Source: Helicobacter turcicus
Lineage (GTDB): Bacteria; Campylobacterota; Campylobacteria; Campylobacterales; Helicobacteraceae
Direction of reading: 5' to 3'
Assembly (NCBI RefSeq): GCF_019711685.1
Contig: NZ_JAIGYQ010000002.1
Coordinates: 166,437 to 230,436, forward strand
DNA: 64,000 nucleotides
Shown here one piece after another: positions 48,272 through 56,979 of the stretch. The notes under the pieces are model-generated. The model searched no databases, had not been told where the DNA came from, and worked only from the letters and a program-made list of their open reading frames with translations. Both the position numbers and the translations under genes were made by a program. The first letter of the stretch is position 1; the number at the start of each line of letters is the position of its first letter.

Positions 48272-49305
48272 ATAAAAATCCTCTCCTTGTGATTCTTAAG
48301 CTCACTTTTACCACTGCTAAAAGCTTTATAATCAAATTCATAAACGCAAACTTTACCATATTCTTTTAAGATTTGCACAATTTCTTCATCGTTTATCCTT
48401 GCGTTACTCCTTGTATTTGCACCATAAGTATTATTATAAGTAACTACCAAAAACTTAGTAATCAATGCAAGACTTTTAATTAAATCTTTGAAGGCATTTT
48501 TGGCATTACTTTTGCAATACTCGCTTAGATTCTCTGGCTTTGGTTTTAGAGCCACGCCATAGAGTTTAGGCTTATGATTTTGCGTTAAAGTCTCAAGTAA
48601 ATGGTAGAATCTGCTATATTGTCTAGAATTATAAGGTGGGTCAATAAAGGCAACATCAAGCTTTCTTTTTTGTTTGATAAATGCTTTGACTAAGGCATTA
48701 GAATCTGTCTTAAAAAGCTCTATTTTTGCCTGTGTTTTTAAAGGTAAAATGAGCTCAAAGCTAAATCTATCCCCTAGGCTTACATTTTTACGATAAGCAT
48801 CATAATGTCCGCAAGTATTTGCCACCCTATCAGCACTATAAAGCAAACTTGATAGGAGTATGTGGAATTCTTTTGTGTTAATTTTCCTTTGCTTTACAAG
48901 TTTATCAAGCTCTTCTCTTACGAAGCCTATATATTTAGAATCATTTAGGCTAAAAAACTTGCCTCCAAAAGCTTGAGAGTAATAATTTTGCTTGAGTGTT
49001 TGAGGCTCTAAACTTTGAAAATACTTTTGTAAGCCTAAAAGTTTGCTTTGACTAAATCTTTTTTGCGCGAAAAATCCTTGATAAATTATAAAATTAGATT
49101 CCAAAAAATCATTAAGTAGAAAATGGTTAAATTGTGACTTTTGCATAAAAAATGCACTCACTGCACCCGTGCCTGCAAACACATCAAAAAAGCTAAGATT
49201 GCTTTGCTTTGTATAATCAAAATGTTCTAAAAGCACCTTGTCAATTTCTTTTAAAAGCTTCGTTTTAGCCCCTGTGTAGCGACGCGAATAAATAGAAAAC
49301 ATCAA
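48259..49305 (-). CDS. Adenine-specific DNA methylase of the AlwI-like type IIS system
   Basis: An intact 348-residue alpha-type DNA methylase. The N-terminal RRYTGAKTKLLKEI is followed by motif I FFDVFAGTGAVSAFF (about residue 40) and motif IV AFIDPPYNSRQYSRFYHLLE (about 220). DPPY with this order indicates N6-adenine methylation. It is the first gene of a run methylase-methylase-nuclease, as expected for an asymmetric type IIS target needing one methylase per strand. Promoter -10 at 49329 and AAAAGG before the start. The start could be either of two adjacent ATGs. Confidence 0.85.
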   Translation of the reverse strand: MMFSIYSRRYTGAKTKLLKEIDKVLLEHFDYTKQSNLSFFDVFAGTGAVSAFFMQKSQFNHFLLNDFLESNFIIYQGFFAQKRFSQSKLLGLQKYFQSLEPQTLKQNYYSQAFGGKFFSLNDSKYIGFVREELDKLVKQRKINTKEFHILLSSLLYSADRVANTCGHYDAYRKNVSLGDRFSFELILPLKTQAKIELFKTDSNALVKAFIKQKRKLDVAFIDPPYNSRQYSRFYHLLETLTQNHKPKLYGVALKPKPENLSEYCKSNAKNAFKDLIKSLALITKFLVVTYNNTYGANTRSNARINDEEIVQILKEYGKVCVYEFDYKAFSSGKSELKNHKERIFICQI

Positions 49306-49328
49306 ATGCCTTTTAAAAAAATTTTTAG

Positions 49329-49334
49329 ATTATA
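49329..49334 (-). promoter_or_regulatory. Probable -10 box of the AlwI-like methylase operon
   Basis: TATAAT on the minus strand, 24 bases before the ATG at 49305, giving a short leader. Motif and position only. Confidence 0.5.
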
Positions 49335-49441
49335 GTATAAAACACATAAGCTTTGTAAATAGCCTTAGGATAGATTTTATGCGGGAGTGGGCGGGGAGTG
49401 GGGGAGTTTTGAGTTGTATCAAGTCGCATACAAGGCAAAAG

Positions 49442-49460
49442 CATTCTAGATTCTAGAATG
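49442..49460. repeat. Perfect 19-base palindrome after the zinc-ribbon gene
   Basis: CATTCTAGA and TCTAGAATG are perfect 9-base arms around a single T. It starts immediately downstream of the zinc-ribbon stop on the minus strand, so it may act as a terminator or a protein-binding site; no clear T run follows. Confidence 0.5.
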
Positions 49461-49462
49461 GC

Positions 49463-49744
49463 TTAGGTATTAGAACTTTTGGGGCTTGTAGGGGTTTGCC
49501 ACCTTTTTAGTGTTGGGAATAATTTGGTGCAGTGCGCTTTCATTTGTGCATTGCTCATTCCTGCTTGTGCGCCATATAAAGAACACATTTTTATATATTC
49601 TTGCATGGAAACCTTATCTATAAATTCACCATTTTCATAACAATACTTGCAATAATCAAGACTCACGTTTCCGTCTTTCTCTAGCCCCATTTGCTCCTGT
49701 GAGCTTAGTGGCATACCGCAACTTTGACATATTTTATTTTGCAT
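49463..49744 (-). CDS. Putative zinc-ribbon protein
   Basis: From ATG 49744, preceded by AAAGGA at seven bases, the protein is 93 residues: MQNKICQSCGMPLSSQEQMG, then YCKYCYENG, i.e. a CxxC...CxxC zinc ribbon of the type named zinc_ribbon_2. The second half (SMQEYIKMCSLYGAQAGMSNAQMKAHCTKLFPTLKRW) is also typical of that family. The frame is open 29 codons further upstream but lacks a ribosome binding site there. Function unknown; proximity to DUF262 is probably incidental. Confidence 0.78.
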   Translation of the reverse strand: MQNKICQSCGMPLSSQEQMGLEKDGNVSLDYCKYCYENGEFIDKVSMQEYIKMCSLYGAQAGMSNAQMKAHCTKLFPTLKRWQTPTSPKSSNT

Positions 49745-49835
49745 AAGAAATCCTTTAAGTTTTGCTTGGGCAGCCGCACTTTTCCTAGCTTGATATAATT
49801 TTGACACCGCAGCGATGAAGCAGGGTTGCATTGCC

Positions 49836-51938
49836 TTAATTGTATTCTTGCTTCTCTAATGCTTGTCTAATCAGCCCCAAGCAATAAGGCAAATCTTCCA
49901 TACTATCTAATCTTACTTCTACATTTCCATTGCCCCATTTTCCTATATTTGAAACATCTCTTGCTAATCCTCTTGGGTCATCTAACTCATCAAGGTAGAT
50001 ATTTATGCTTAGTTTTAATTCTTTTTGTAAAGGGATAATATTCACAAAATTAGTATCAAGTTTATAGGCAATGTATCGCTTCAAAATTTCTTCTTCTATA
50101 TTTTCATCAAGCGCGAAAATTTCTCTCCTTAAAGCCTCAAATAATTCTTTTGTTTTACCACTTTGTAAAGGCTTATGGTCTCTCAAAGTATAGGTTTGCT
50201 TTTCTTTTTTAGGTTTATAATTTTCTAAAATCTCTTTATCAACCTTAGGATATAACCAAATTTTTAAAGCATCTTTAGCCAATTCTTCTGCCCTTTGTTT
50301 AATGGCTTGTTCGTTCCAAGATTCTATATTTTTCAATCCTTGATTTAATCTTAAAGGACTTTCTTTAAAGCCACCTTTCGTATTTTGTTTTTCCTTAAAA
50401 GGCTTGTTAGAATATTCGGAGTTATAGCCTGTAAGTGTGAGATTGCCTAAAGTATTTAAGTATTTTTCATGGATTTCTTGCCAATTTTCGCCAAGCTCTT
50501 TTTGCCACTCTGTGCTATTATCAATGTTTTGTGGCATAATGTGCTCAAAGGTGTATCCATTTATGCTCACCCTTTCTTTTCTGTCAAGATTTTCTAATCT
50601 ATCAAAGAAATAGCTTTTCTTGCTAAATTTATAGAAGTCATCTTTATTAATGAGCGCGTCATGGAATTTTGTATCATTTGGGAAGATTGTATTACTTTTT
50701 TGGAGACTGAAATATGCCTTAAGGCTTTCAAGATATTGGTCTTTTTTGATATTTTTAGCAAAAGAGGCAAAAGTTTTATTTAGGGCACTTGTAGGGATTC
50801 CACAAACTGCCCTTCTTAATACATAGCTTTCTATGAGTTTTAAGATTTCTAAAAAATCATTTTTGCTTAGAGTATTCTCTGTATAATCCCTATAAAGCTC
50901 AAGCAAAAGCGGATACGCCACTTCACAATCTAATGCTTTTAGATTCTTAAAGCTACTTTTAAGCTCTTTATCCCCCTCTTTGCCAAAAGCCATAGTGCAA
51001 TAAAAATGCGCATATATTTGCAAATCAACCAGTAAATCCTCTCGAGTAATGCCTTGATTTTGCCTATACTCTTTAAAATCGTCATAAATCTTATCTAAGT
51101 TAGTAATATTGCCCTCATTTTTTATGGTGAGATAATGCCTTACAAAATAATCAAAACTTTGTTTATCTGGCTTGTTTTGCTTTGTTTTGTTAAAATTCTC
51201 TCCAAATTCAAGCTCCATAACACGCCAATATTTTTCATAAAATCTGCTTTGCTTATCTGGGGGTAAATCCATTAACATATAATTGCGTATCAAATCGCTT
51301 TGAGATAATTTCTTGCCTGTGGAATTCATACTCTCAAAAATCAGTTGCGGGTCGTCTTTGCCCCGCTCTAACGCTACATCAATGATTAAAAGTTTACTGA
51401 TACCTTTGCAAATAGTTTCTAGTTTGTCTTTGTTTTTTTCTAGCTTTTCTTTAAAAAAATCAAAATTAGCTTGGATTTTGCTTGAGATTTCTTTGGGCTT
51501 TGCTTTGTCATTATCTATTAAGGAAATAAGCGTGTCTTTGTCATTTTGCGTAAGGATAAGTTTGTATTTTTCTTCATTTTTGCCATATTGATTAATAAGA
51601 TAATAATCTCTAATTTCTGCTTGTGAAAATCCCTCAATCTCATCATCTATAATTTCTCTTAAAGCTTCTAAAAGCAGTGTTAAAGTAGTAATCCTTTGTT
51701 GTCCATCTATAACTAAGAGCTGATTTATAGAGCTATGATGATAAGTGTTTTCGTGTATATAAATAACAGAGCCTATAAAATGTGCTTTTTTTTCGTTTGT
51801 GCCAATTTGCCAAATATCTTGCCATAATTTCTCGCATTGCTCTTCATCCCAACTATAAGTTCTTTGATATATAGGGATAATAAATTGTGTTTTAGGTTCG
51901 TGCATAAAATCTAGCATTTTTACCGCTTTTGCCTCCAT
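49836..51938 (-). CDS. DUF262-DUF1524 protein (GmrSD/SspE-class modification-dependent nuclease candidate)
   Basis: This 700-residue protein has an N-terminal DUF262 domain with the nucleotide-binding DGQQR motif (LLVIDGQQRITTLTLLLEAL, about residue 78), a helical middle, a DUF1524 HNH-like nuclease domain with FEHIMPQN (about residue 471) and LGNLTLTGYNSEYSN, and a C-terminal DUF5655-like domain (about 595-695). The family includes GmrSD, which cuts modified DNA, and SspE, which senses phosphorothioate. It lies in the same island as a Dnd module with no DndFGH, so phosphorothioate sensing is a reasonable but unproven role. It follows tfoX by 15 bases. Confidence 0.85.
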   Translation of the reverse strand: MEAKAVKMLDFMHEPKTQFIIPIYQRTYSWDEEQCEKLWQDIWQIGTNEKKAHFIGSVIYIHENTYHHSSINQLLVIDGQQRITTLTLLLEALREIIDDEIEGFSQAEIRDYYLINQYGKNEEKYKLILTQNDKDTLISLIDNDKAKPKEISSKIQANFDFFKEKLEKNKDKLETICKGISKLLIIDVALERGKDDPQLIFESMNSTGKKLSQSDLIRNYMLMDLPPDKQSRFYEKYWRVMELEFGENFNKTKQNKPDKQSFDYFVRHYLTIKNEGNITNLDKIYDDFKEYRQNQGITREDLLVDLQIYAHFYCTMAFGKEGDKELKSSFKNLKALDCEVAYPLLLELYRDYTENTLSKNDFLEILKLIESYVLRRAVCGIPTSALNKTFASFAKNIKKDQYLESLKAYFSLQKSNTIFPNDTKFHDALINKDDFYKFSKKSYFFDRLENLDRKERVSINGYTFEHIMPQNIDNSTEWQKELGENWQEIHEKYLNTLGNLTLTGYNSEYSNKPFKEKQNTKGGFKESPLRLNQGLKNIESWNEQAIKQRAEELAKDALKIWLYPKVDKEILENYKPKKEKQTYTLRDHKPLQSGKTKELFEALRREIFALDENIEEEILKRYIAYKLDTNFVNIIPLQKELKLSINIYLDELDDPRGLARDVSNIGKWGNGNVEVRLDSMEDLPYCLGLIRQALEKQEYN

Positions 51939-51953
51939 TTTCTCTCCTTTTTA

Positions 51954-52355
51954 TCATTTCAATCCCACAATTTTATCAAAATTCTTATCATTTCTTTGGG
52001 TTTTTACTTTTCTAGGTTTTTTAGGCTTTGGAGTAGGCAGAGTGGGAGCAAGAGTAAGCACGACTTCTTTTAAAACTTCAAGAGATTCTACATCAAGGAT
52101 ATAAGACTCTTTTGCCCCCGGATAAGCAAAGCCAAGCGGCGCGGATTGCAAAATAGGCTTTAGAATCTCGGCGCACTTGACATACAGCACTTCATCGCAG
52201 AGTAAGAAAATAGGCTTAGGCACACCGCCCCTATCAATCACATAAATGCAGTATTCCCCAAACATCTTTCTCGCGCTAAAACTATAAGATGTATCCTCTA
52301 GCGCGTTTGTAAGATTTTCTAACACAAAATCCTTGAAACTTTCACTTGTTGCCAT
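51954..52355 (-). CDS. TfoX N-terminal domain protein
   Basis: A 133-residue protein with the TfoX_N pattern: ARKMFGEYCIYV, PIFLLCDEVLYVK, and a proline-rich basic tail (PTPKPKKPRKVKTQRNDK). TfoX/Sxy proteins regulate competence in gamma-proteobacteria, but single-domain versions elsewhere are uncharacterised. It sits between the MboII-like nuclease (18 bases upstream) and DUF262 (15 bases downstream), so it is likely co-transcribed with defence genes. No direct function is claimed. Confidence 0.82.
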   Translation of the reverse strand: MATSESFKDFVLENLTNALEDTSYSFSARKMFGEYCIYVIDRGGVPKPIFLLCDEVLYVKCAEILKPILQSAPLGFAYPGAKESYILDVESLEVLKEVVLTLAPTLPTPKPKKPRKVKTQRNDKNFDKIVGLK

Positions 52356-52373
52356 TGGAATTCCTTTAAAATT

Positions 52374-53618
52374 TCAAGTTTCTTTTGCAAATAAAAGTTG
52401 TTGATTATATGCAAGCATAAGATTTTGTTTGTCTGTGTCATATTTAATATTTGTATTATTTTTACAGCACACTTTATTATCATTAAAGTCTGTAAAAATT
52501 GCGTCATTCTCCTCAAAGCTTAAAAGCACATTTGCATTATTATTCTGCGTAATTTGTGCGTGAGAATAGGCGTCAATATAAACAAGATTTTGCCAATTAT
52601 CAAAGATTTGAAACTCCAAACGATTTTTTGCAAAGCAGAGTGGCACAATATGGTGAAGTTCAAAGCCTTTTGTTTTTGTAATTTTGTGTTGCGTAAAATA
52701 ATATTGTTTTTGCGCCAAAGAGCGTTTAAGTTTTGCGCTATTGTCATAAATGCCTTCTTTACCTACGCGTATATAAAGTTTTTGCTCTTTTTTGTTCCAC
52801 TCAAAATATGCCATTTGTGCTAAAAGGGTTAAAATTTGTTGTGTTTCGTTTATCCAATTATGAAAATCCCTTTTTTGTGTCTTATCACCACTAAAATTTA
52901 AGGGGTTACAATAGGCTTTTATTTTTTCTATTAAAAGTTTTTGAGAAAATCTGCTTAAAGAGCGAAACTCTTTAATGAATCCTATAATTTCTACGCGCTC
53001 ATAAATATGAGAATCCAATGTTTGATAAACAAAAGTGCCAAAAAAGAGTAATTCATAGATTGTGAGATAGGGCTTGTTAAGTTCTAATATGATTTGTAAA
53101 ATCTCTTCACCAAAACCATTCATTAAAGATTCTAAAGCTCTTGTATAAAGAATATTCTGTGTGAAAATATCTTTAGCTGATAATAACTCTATGGCGAGTT
53201 GGGTTAAAGCAATATATTTTTTAACTCCATTCTCAAAAGGACTTAAAGCCTTTTTCTTAGCATTAAATCTATTGATTAAACCCATTCTGTGCATATCTAC
53301 AAAAATATTTTTTCGTAAAGAATCTTGTGTGCAACGTCCAATTTTTGAAGCTATATTATGCGTAAGTTTCGCATACTTTTCTTCTCCATTGATATTTTGA
53401 GGTCGCTTACTTAAATCTGTGGTGCGAATTTGCAAATAATTCTCTCCACAAAGACTATAAATTTCTTGCAAAATGATAAGGATTTCTTTTTGTGTGTAAC
53501 GATTGTGTTGTGAGATTTGCACTCCGCGATAATTTTCACTCTGCACCCTTTTGACTAGAAACTTTATACACTCTTTGCTTGTGTCTATATTTAAAATATC
53601 TTGTAAAATCTGTGTCAT
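52374..53618 (-). CDS. MboII/HpyII-like type IIS restriction endonuclease
   Basis: A 414-residue HNH-type nuclease. The HNH core is in GFELHHIVPLCFAKNRLEFQIFDNWQNLVYIDAYSHAQIT near residues 313-352. As far as I recall, R.MboII is 416 residues and its HpyII counterpart in H. pylori has the same gene partners, an adenine and a cytosine-N4 methylase. Its start overlaps the M1 stop by four bases (ATGA), typical for a coupled system. It should cut at GAAGA (8/7) if the homology holds. The frame is intact, so activity is likely unless a missense change is present. Confidence 0.78.
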   Translation of the reverse strand: MTQILQDILNIDTSKECIKFLVKRVQSENYRGVQISQHNRYTQKEILIILQEIYSLCGENYLQIRTTDLSKRPQNINGEEKYAKLTHNIASKIGRCTQDSLRKNIFVDMHRMGLINRFNAKKKALSPFENGVKKYIALTQLAIELLSAKDIFTQNILYTRALESLMNGFGEEILQIILELNKPYLTIYELLFFGTFVYQTLDSHIYERVEIIGFIKEFRSLSRFSQKLLIEKIKAYCNPLNFSGDKTQKRDFHNWINETQQILTLLAQMAYFEWNKKEQKLYIRVGKEGIYDNSAKLKRSLAQKQYYFTQHKITKTKGFELHHIVPLCFAKNRLEFQIFDNWQNLVYIDAYSHAQITQNNNANVLLSFEENDAIFTDFNDNKVCCKNNTNIKYDTDKQNLMLAYNQQLLFAKET

Positions 53619-54403
53619 TTACTCTCCCTTATCTCCAAACTAGAATCCAAATAGCCACTATTCAATTCACAGCCTATGTAATTTCTACCAAATTCTTTAG
53701 CTACTTTACTTGTAGTGCCACTTCCAGCAAATAAATCTAATACCAAATCCCCCTCTTTGCTGCTTGCTTTAATCATTCGCTCTATCATTTCTTTTGGTTT
53801 TGGTGTTGGGTGGTTAAGCTTTTGTGTTTTGCCATTTAGCTTTTGCTTATGCCTCTGGCTTACTATCTCCCATACATCAGGGCATAGTTTGCCCTTTTTG
53901 TTAGGATACCAACGCTTACCATTCTTTAAGATTCCTTTTTCTCTAGCGTGGGCTATTCTTTGGGTAGATTTATAAGGTATTCTCACAGAATCGTAATCAA
54001 AATAATAATCCTTAGAATCCATTGTGTAAAACAAAATAGATTCTTGATTATTTACAAATTTCTTTTTTGTGTAACTCAAGCCGTCTTTTTTATACCAAGT
54101 AATGAAGTTTTGAAACACCGCCTTACCTTGCAAATAATGCAAAAATAAAGCACAATGATAAGGGGTGTTAAAAATATAAAAACTCCCGCTTTTTTTCATT
54201 TTTTGCAACATTAAATCAATCCAAGCAAAACTAAAATCTAAAAATTCTTGCTCACTTTTAAAGCTATCCCAATCCGCCACCTTAAGATTATAAGGTGGGT
54301 CAATAATTGCTAAATCTATGCTTTCATTTTCTAAGGATTGTAAAAAGCTAAAGCAGTCTTGTATATAAATTGTATTGAGTTGCAAGGCAGTAGCTTTCAT
54401 CAA
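53615..54403 (-). CDS. MboII-like DNA adenine-N6 methylase
   Basis: A beta-type 262-residue methylase: motif IV LAIIDPPYNLKVADWD comes first (about residue 33), and motif I DLVLDLFAGSGTTSKVAKEFGRNYIGCEL is at the C-terminus (about residue 220). DPPY indicates N6-adenine. The length is close to the 260 residues of M.MboII. It is coupled on both sides by ATGA overlaps with M2 and with the nuclease, and protects one strand of the asymmetric site. Confidence 0.85.
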   Translation of the reverse strand: MMKATALQLNTIYIQDCFSFLQSLENESIDLAIIDPPYNLKVADWDSFKSEQEFLDFSFAWIDLMLQKMKKSGSFYIFNTPYHCALFLHYLQGKAVFQNFITWYKKDGLSYTKKKFVNNQESILFYTMDSKDYYFDYDSVRIPYKSTQRIAHAREKGILKNGKRWYPNKKGKLCPDVWEIVSQRHKQKLNGKTQKLNHPTPKPKEMIERMIKASSKEGDLVLDLFAGSGTTSKVAKEFGRNYIGCELNSGYLDSSLEIRESK

Positions 54404-55260
54404 AATAAGTTTGCTTGCAGTTTAGATTCTATCACGCTTTTATAATGCGTGTAGAGTTCATAACCTATATAATTTCTTTTAAGCTCTTTAGCAACTTTTA
54501 ATGTCGTCCCACTCCCAGCAAATGGGTCTAGCACCACATCGCCCACAAAAGAATAAAGCTTAATGAGGCGATAAGGAATTGCTTCTGGCATAATGGCTGA
54601 ATGTTTCCCAAAAGCACTATCGCTTTTGTTTGGAATGGGGATATTCCAAATTTGTTTTGTGTATTCTATCCATTCTTCTTGAGTGAGTTTGCTTTGCTCT
54701 TTGATTTCTTTTGGAATCTTATTATTTGGTTTGCCATCTTTAACATAAATACTTATAAATTCACTTGTGTTTTGCGCATAAAAATTGCGTGGATAAGGAT
54801 AGCTTCCAAACATTAGCGATTTTGTTGTATTGGTGCGATTCCAAATATACAAATCAAGTAAATAAAAAGATGTGGATTCTAAAATACTTTGCTGAATATC
54901 ACTTTGCAAATCAAAAATATGGCGATTGTAATGTGTATTTAGCTGTTTTTTAAGCATAGGCATTAAAGGCACATTAATACAAAGTTTGCCATTTGGCTTA
55001 AGCACTCTATGACATTCCATCCAAACTTGCAATAAGCCATTGATGTATTCTTTATAGTTATCAATCGCTCCTAAATCTTCCTTGTTAGATTCTGAATGTT
55101 GCGCGTTTTGATAGCCATTTTTGGAGTAGTCTTTGATATTAAAGTAAGGCGGAGAAGTGATGATTAAATCCACGCTAGAATCTTGCAATTCTTGCATTGT
55201 GGTGCTAGATTTATAAAAGACTTGGTTATAGGGTTTATAGAGGCTTAAGCTTTGTGTCAT
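54400..55260 (-). CDS. MboII-like DNA cytosine-N4 methylase (M2)
   Basis: A beta-type methylase of 286 residues. Motif IV reads LIITSPPYFNIKDYS, with SPPY typical of N4-cytosine methylases, and the C-terminus has motif I DVVLDPFAGSGTTLKVAKELKRNYIGYEL. It would methylate the TCTTC strand of the site. The frame is open to 55293, but a -10 box at 55285-55290 and GGAG before ATG 55260 place the true start there. It is the first gene of the M2-M1-R operon. Confidence 0.85.
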   Translation of the reverse strand: MTQSLSLYKPYNQVFYKSSTTMQELQDSSVDLIITSPPYFNIKDYSKNGYQNAQHSESNKEDLGAIDNYKEYINGLLQVWMECHRVLKPNGKLCINVPLMPMLKKQLNTHYNRHIFDLQSDIQQSILESTSFYLLDLYIWNRTNTTKSLMFGSYPYPRNFYAQNTSEFISIYVKDGKPNNKIPKEIKEQSKLTQEEWIEYTKQIWNIPIPNKSDSAFGKHSAIMPEAIPYRLIKLYSFVGDVVLDPFAGSGTTLKVAKELKRNYIGYELYTHYKSVIESKLQANLF

Positions 55261-55284
55261 TATTTTCTCCGCAACAAAAAATGT

Positions 55285-55290
55285 ATTATA
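55285..55290 (-). promoter_or_regulatory. Probable -10 box of the MboII-like operon
   Basis: Minus-strand TATAAT 25 bases before ATG 55260, followed by a GGAG ribosome binding site. It lies inside the extended reading frame, which argues against the upstream ATG as the start. Confidence 0.5.
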
Positions 55291-55470
55291 CACAATCTAA
55301 ATAATCAACCTCAATGTAATTAAAAGCTGGGCATTTTTAAAGATTCAAATAAATATATTTAAAGGCTTAAGATTTTCTAGCATAAGCTCTTTTAGATTTT
55401 AGAATATCAACCTTGAAAGCCCAGATTATAACTTAATTTGCGCACTAAAATTTTAAAGAAATCCTAAGCT

Positions 55471-56970
55471 TCAAGGCATAGTTTTTAGTTGATTTTGTAT
55501 CTCTTTTTCTCCAAGGTATATGCCAATAACCCTTTGCAATGCGCCACCTTCACTTAATTTAATAAGCATATCGCCATTGCCTGTGAGCTTGTCCGCACCT
55601 GTTTCATCTAAAATGATTTTAGATTCTGTGCTTTTTCCTACCTTTAGGGCTATGCGACTAGGCACATTGGTGCGCAGGTTTCCACTAAAGGTCGCAGAAT
55701 CTGGTCTTTGCGTGGCTAAAATAAGATGAATCCTCGCCTCTCTTGCCTTTTGGGCTAATCTTATGAGAAGCGTTTCAATTTCTTTATCTTGCTTTATTAA
55801 GTCACTCAACTCATCTACGACTAAAATCTTATAAGGCATACTCTCAAAGCCCTCGCCTTTGGCATTTCTCTCATAACGCGATTCCATTTCTTTAATAAAC
55901 TTTTCCACGCATTCATTTGTTTCTTGTGTGGTAAAAATCTCTATATTTTTGATATCTTTAAACTCCTTAAAGCTCGCTCCAGCCTTTGGGTCAATGATAG
56001 AAATTTCAATATTTTGATTACGCAACAAACACAAAATAATGTTTTTTAAAAGCACACTTTTTCCACTCCCTGTTGTGCCTGCCACAAGCAAATGCGGAGT
56101 AGTTTGTAAATCAAAACAAAAAGGCTTTTTATCCACACTCATTCCAGCAAAAATACCAAGTACGTAGTTTTGCTTACTTAAATCCTTTAAGCCTTGTTTA
56201 AATTCGTTCAAACCAAGATTGCGCCATTGTTCTTTAGGCTTTGTAATCTGCAAACTATATGCCCTGCTTATGCCCTTAATTTGCTCAATATAAACACTTT
56301 CTCCTAGCTCATCATCAAGATAGTGACTTTTGGATTTAAAGGCTTGAATCTTAGTAGAATCCAAAAGTTCAATTTTACAAATATGATGCCGATAGGAATC
56401 TTCTTCATTCATTAAGCTAATGCCAATGCCTTGCCTTTTAAAATAATCTTGCAATTTAGAAAAATAGCCTTCATCATTGCTTTTGGGGTTTTCTTTTGTC
56501 TGCTTTTCTTGTGTGGGGGATAAATGCAAATTATCTAAACACCATTGATAAAAACAATCACTTAATTTATAAGTATTATCAAGCTCATAAAGTCCCCTTT
56601 GGATATAGCGATTTAGAATCTTTAAATATTCTTTTTCATCGCTGAAAATGTCTTTTTTATCTCTATCTAACTCCTCCTTGTGTTTGATATAGAGCATTGA
56701 GCGAATGAGTAAATCAAAATCTTCTTTTTTATCCTTGCCTTTGCCTGTGATTTGTTCTAAATGGTATTCTTTGCCTTTATCGCCCTCTAATCTTTTGCGC
56801 TCCCAATCTCTAGATTCTAATGGCAAAAAAGGCGCATTTAATGCCCAAGCTAGAGCCACTCTTAAAATAAAATATTTTGGAAATTCATTTTCTTCTTTGA
56901 AGCCAAATCCATCTTTTCTTATCCTATTTATCAAAAGCTCTTCGTGGTGATTTGTATTAAAATCTGCCAT
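55471..56970 (-). CDS. dndE: DndE-like domain fused to an FtsK-type ATPase
   Basis: The N-terminal about 150 residues resemble DndE (DUF1832): PKYFILRVALAWALN, then KEYHLEQITGKG and the LNRYIQRGLYEL end. The C-terminal part (about 250-490) is an FtsK/HerA-type motor with Walker A VAGTTGSGKSVLL, Walker B KILVVDELSDL, and the FtsK-like ATQRPDSATFSGNLRTNVPSRIALKV segment. DndE is normally about 110-120 residues and lacks an ATPase, so this is a fusion. It follows dndD by nine bases and closes the dnd operon. The DndE assignment is by pattern; the ATPase is certain. Confidence 0.72.
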   Translation of the reverse strand: MADFNTNHHEELLINRIRKDGFGFKEENEFPKYFILRVALAWALNAPFLPLESRDWERKRLEGDKGKEYHLEQITGKGKDKKEDFDLLIRSMLYIKHKEELDRDKKDIFSDEKEYLKILNRYIQRGLYELDNTYKLSDCFYQWCLDNLHLSPTQEKQTKENPKSNDEGYFSKLQDYFKRQGIGISLMNEEDSYRHHICKIELLDSTKIQAFKSKSHYLDDELGESVYIEQIKGISRAYSLQITKPKEQWRNLGLNEFKQGLKDLSKQNYVLGIFAGMSVDKKPFCFDLQTTPHLLVAGTTGSGKSVLLKNIILCLLRNQNIEISIIDPKAGASFKEFKDIKNIEIFTTQETNECVEKFIKEMESRYERNAKGEGFESMPYKILVVDELSDLIKQDKEIETLLIRLAQKAREARIHLILATQRPDSATFSGNLRTNVPSRIALKVGKSTESKIILDETGADKLTGNGDMLIKLSEGGALQRVIGIYLGEKEIQNQLKTMP

Positions 56971-56979
56971 TTTCTCTCC

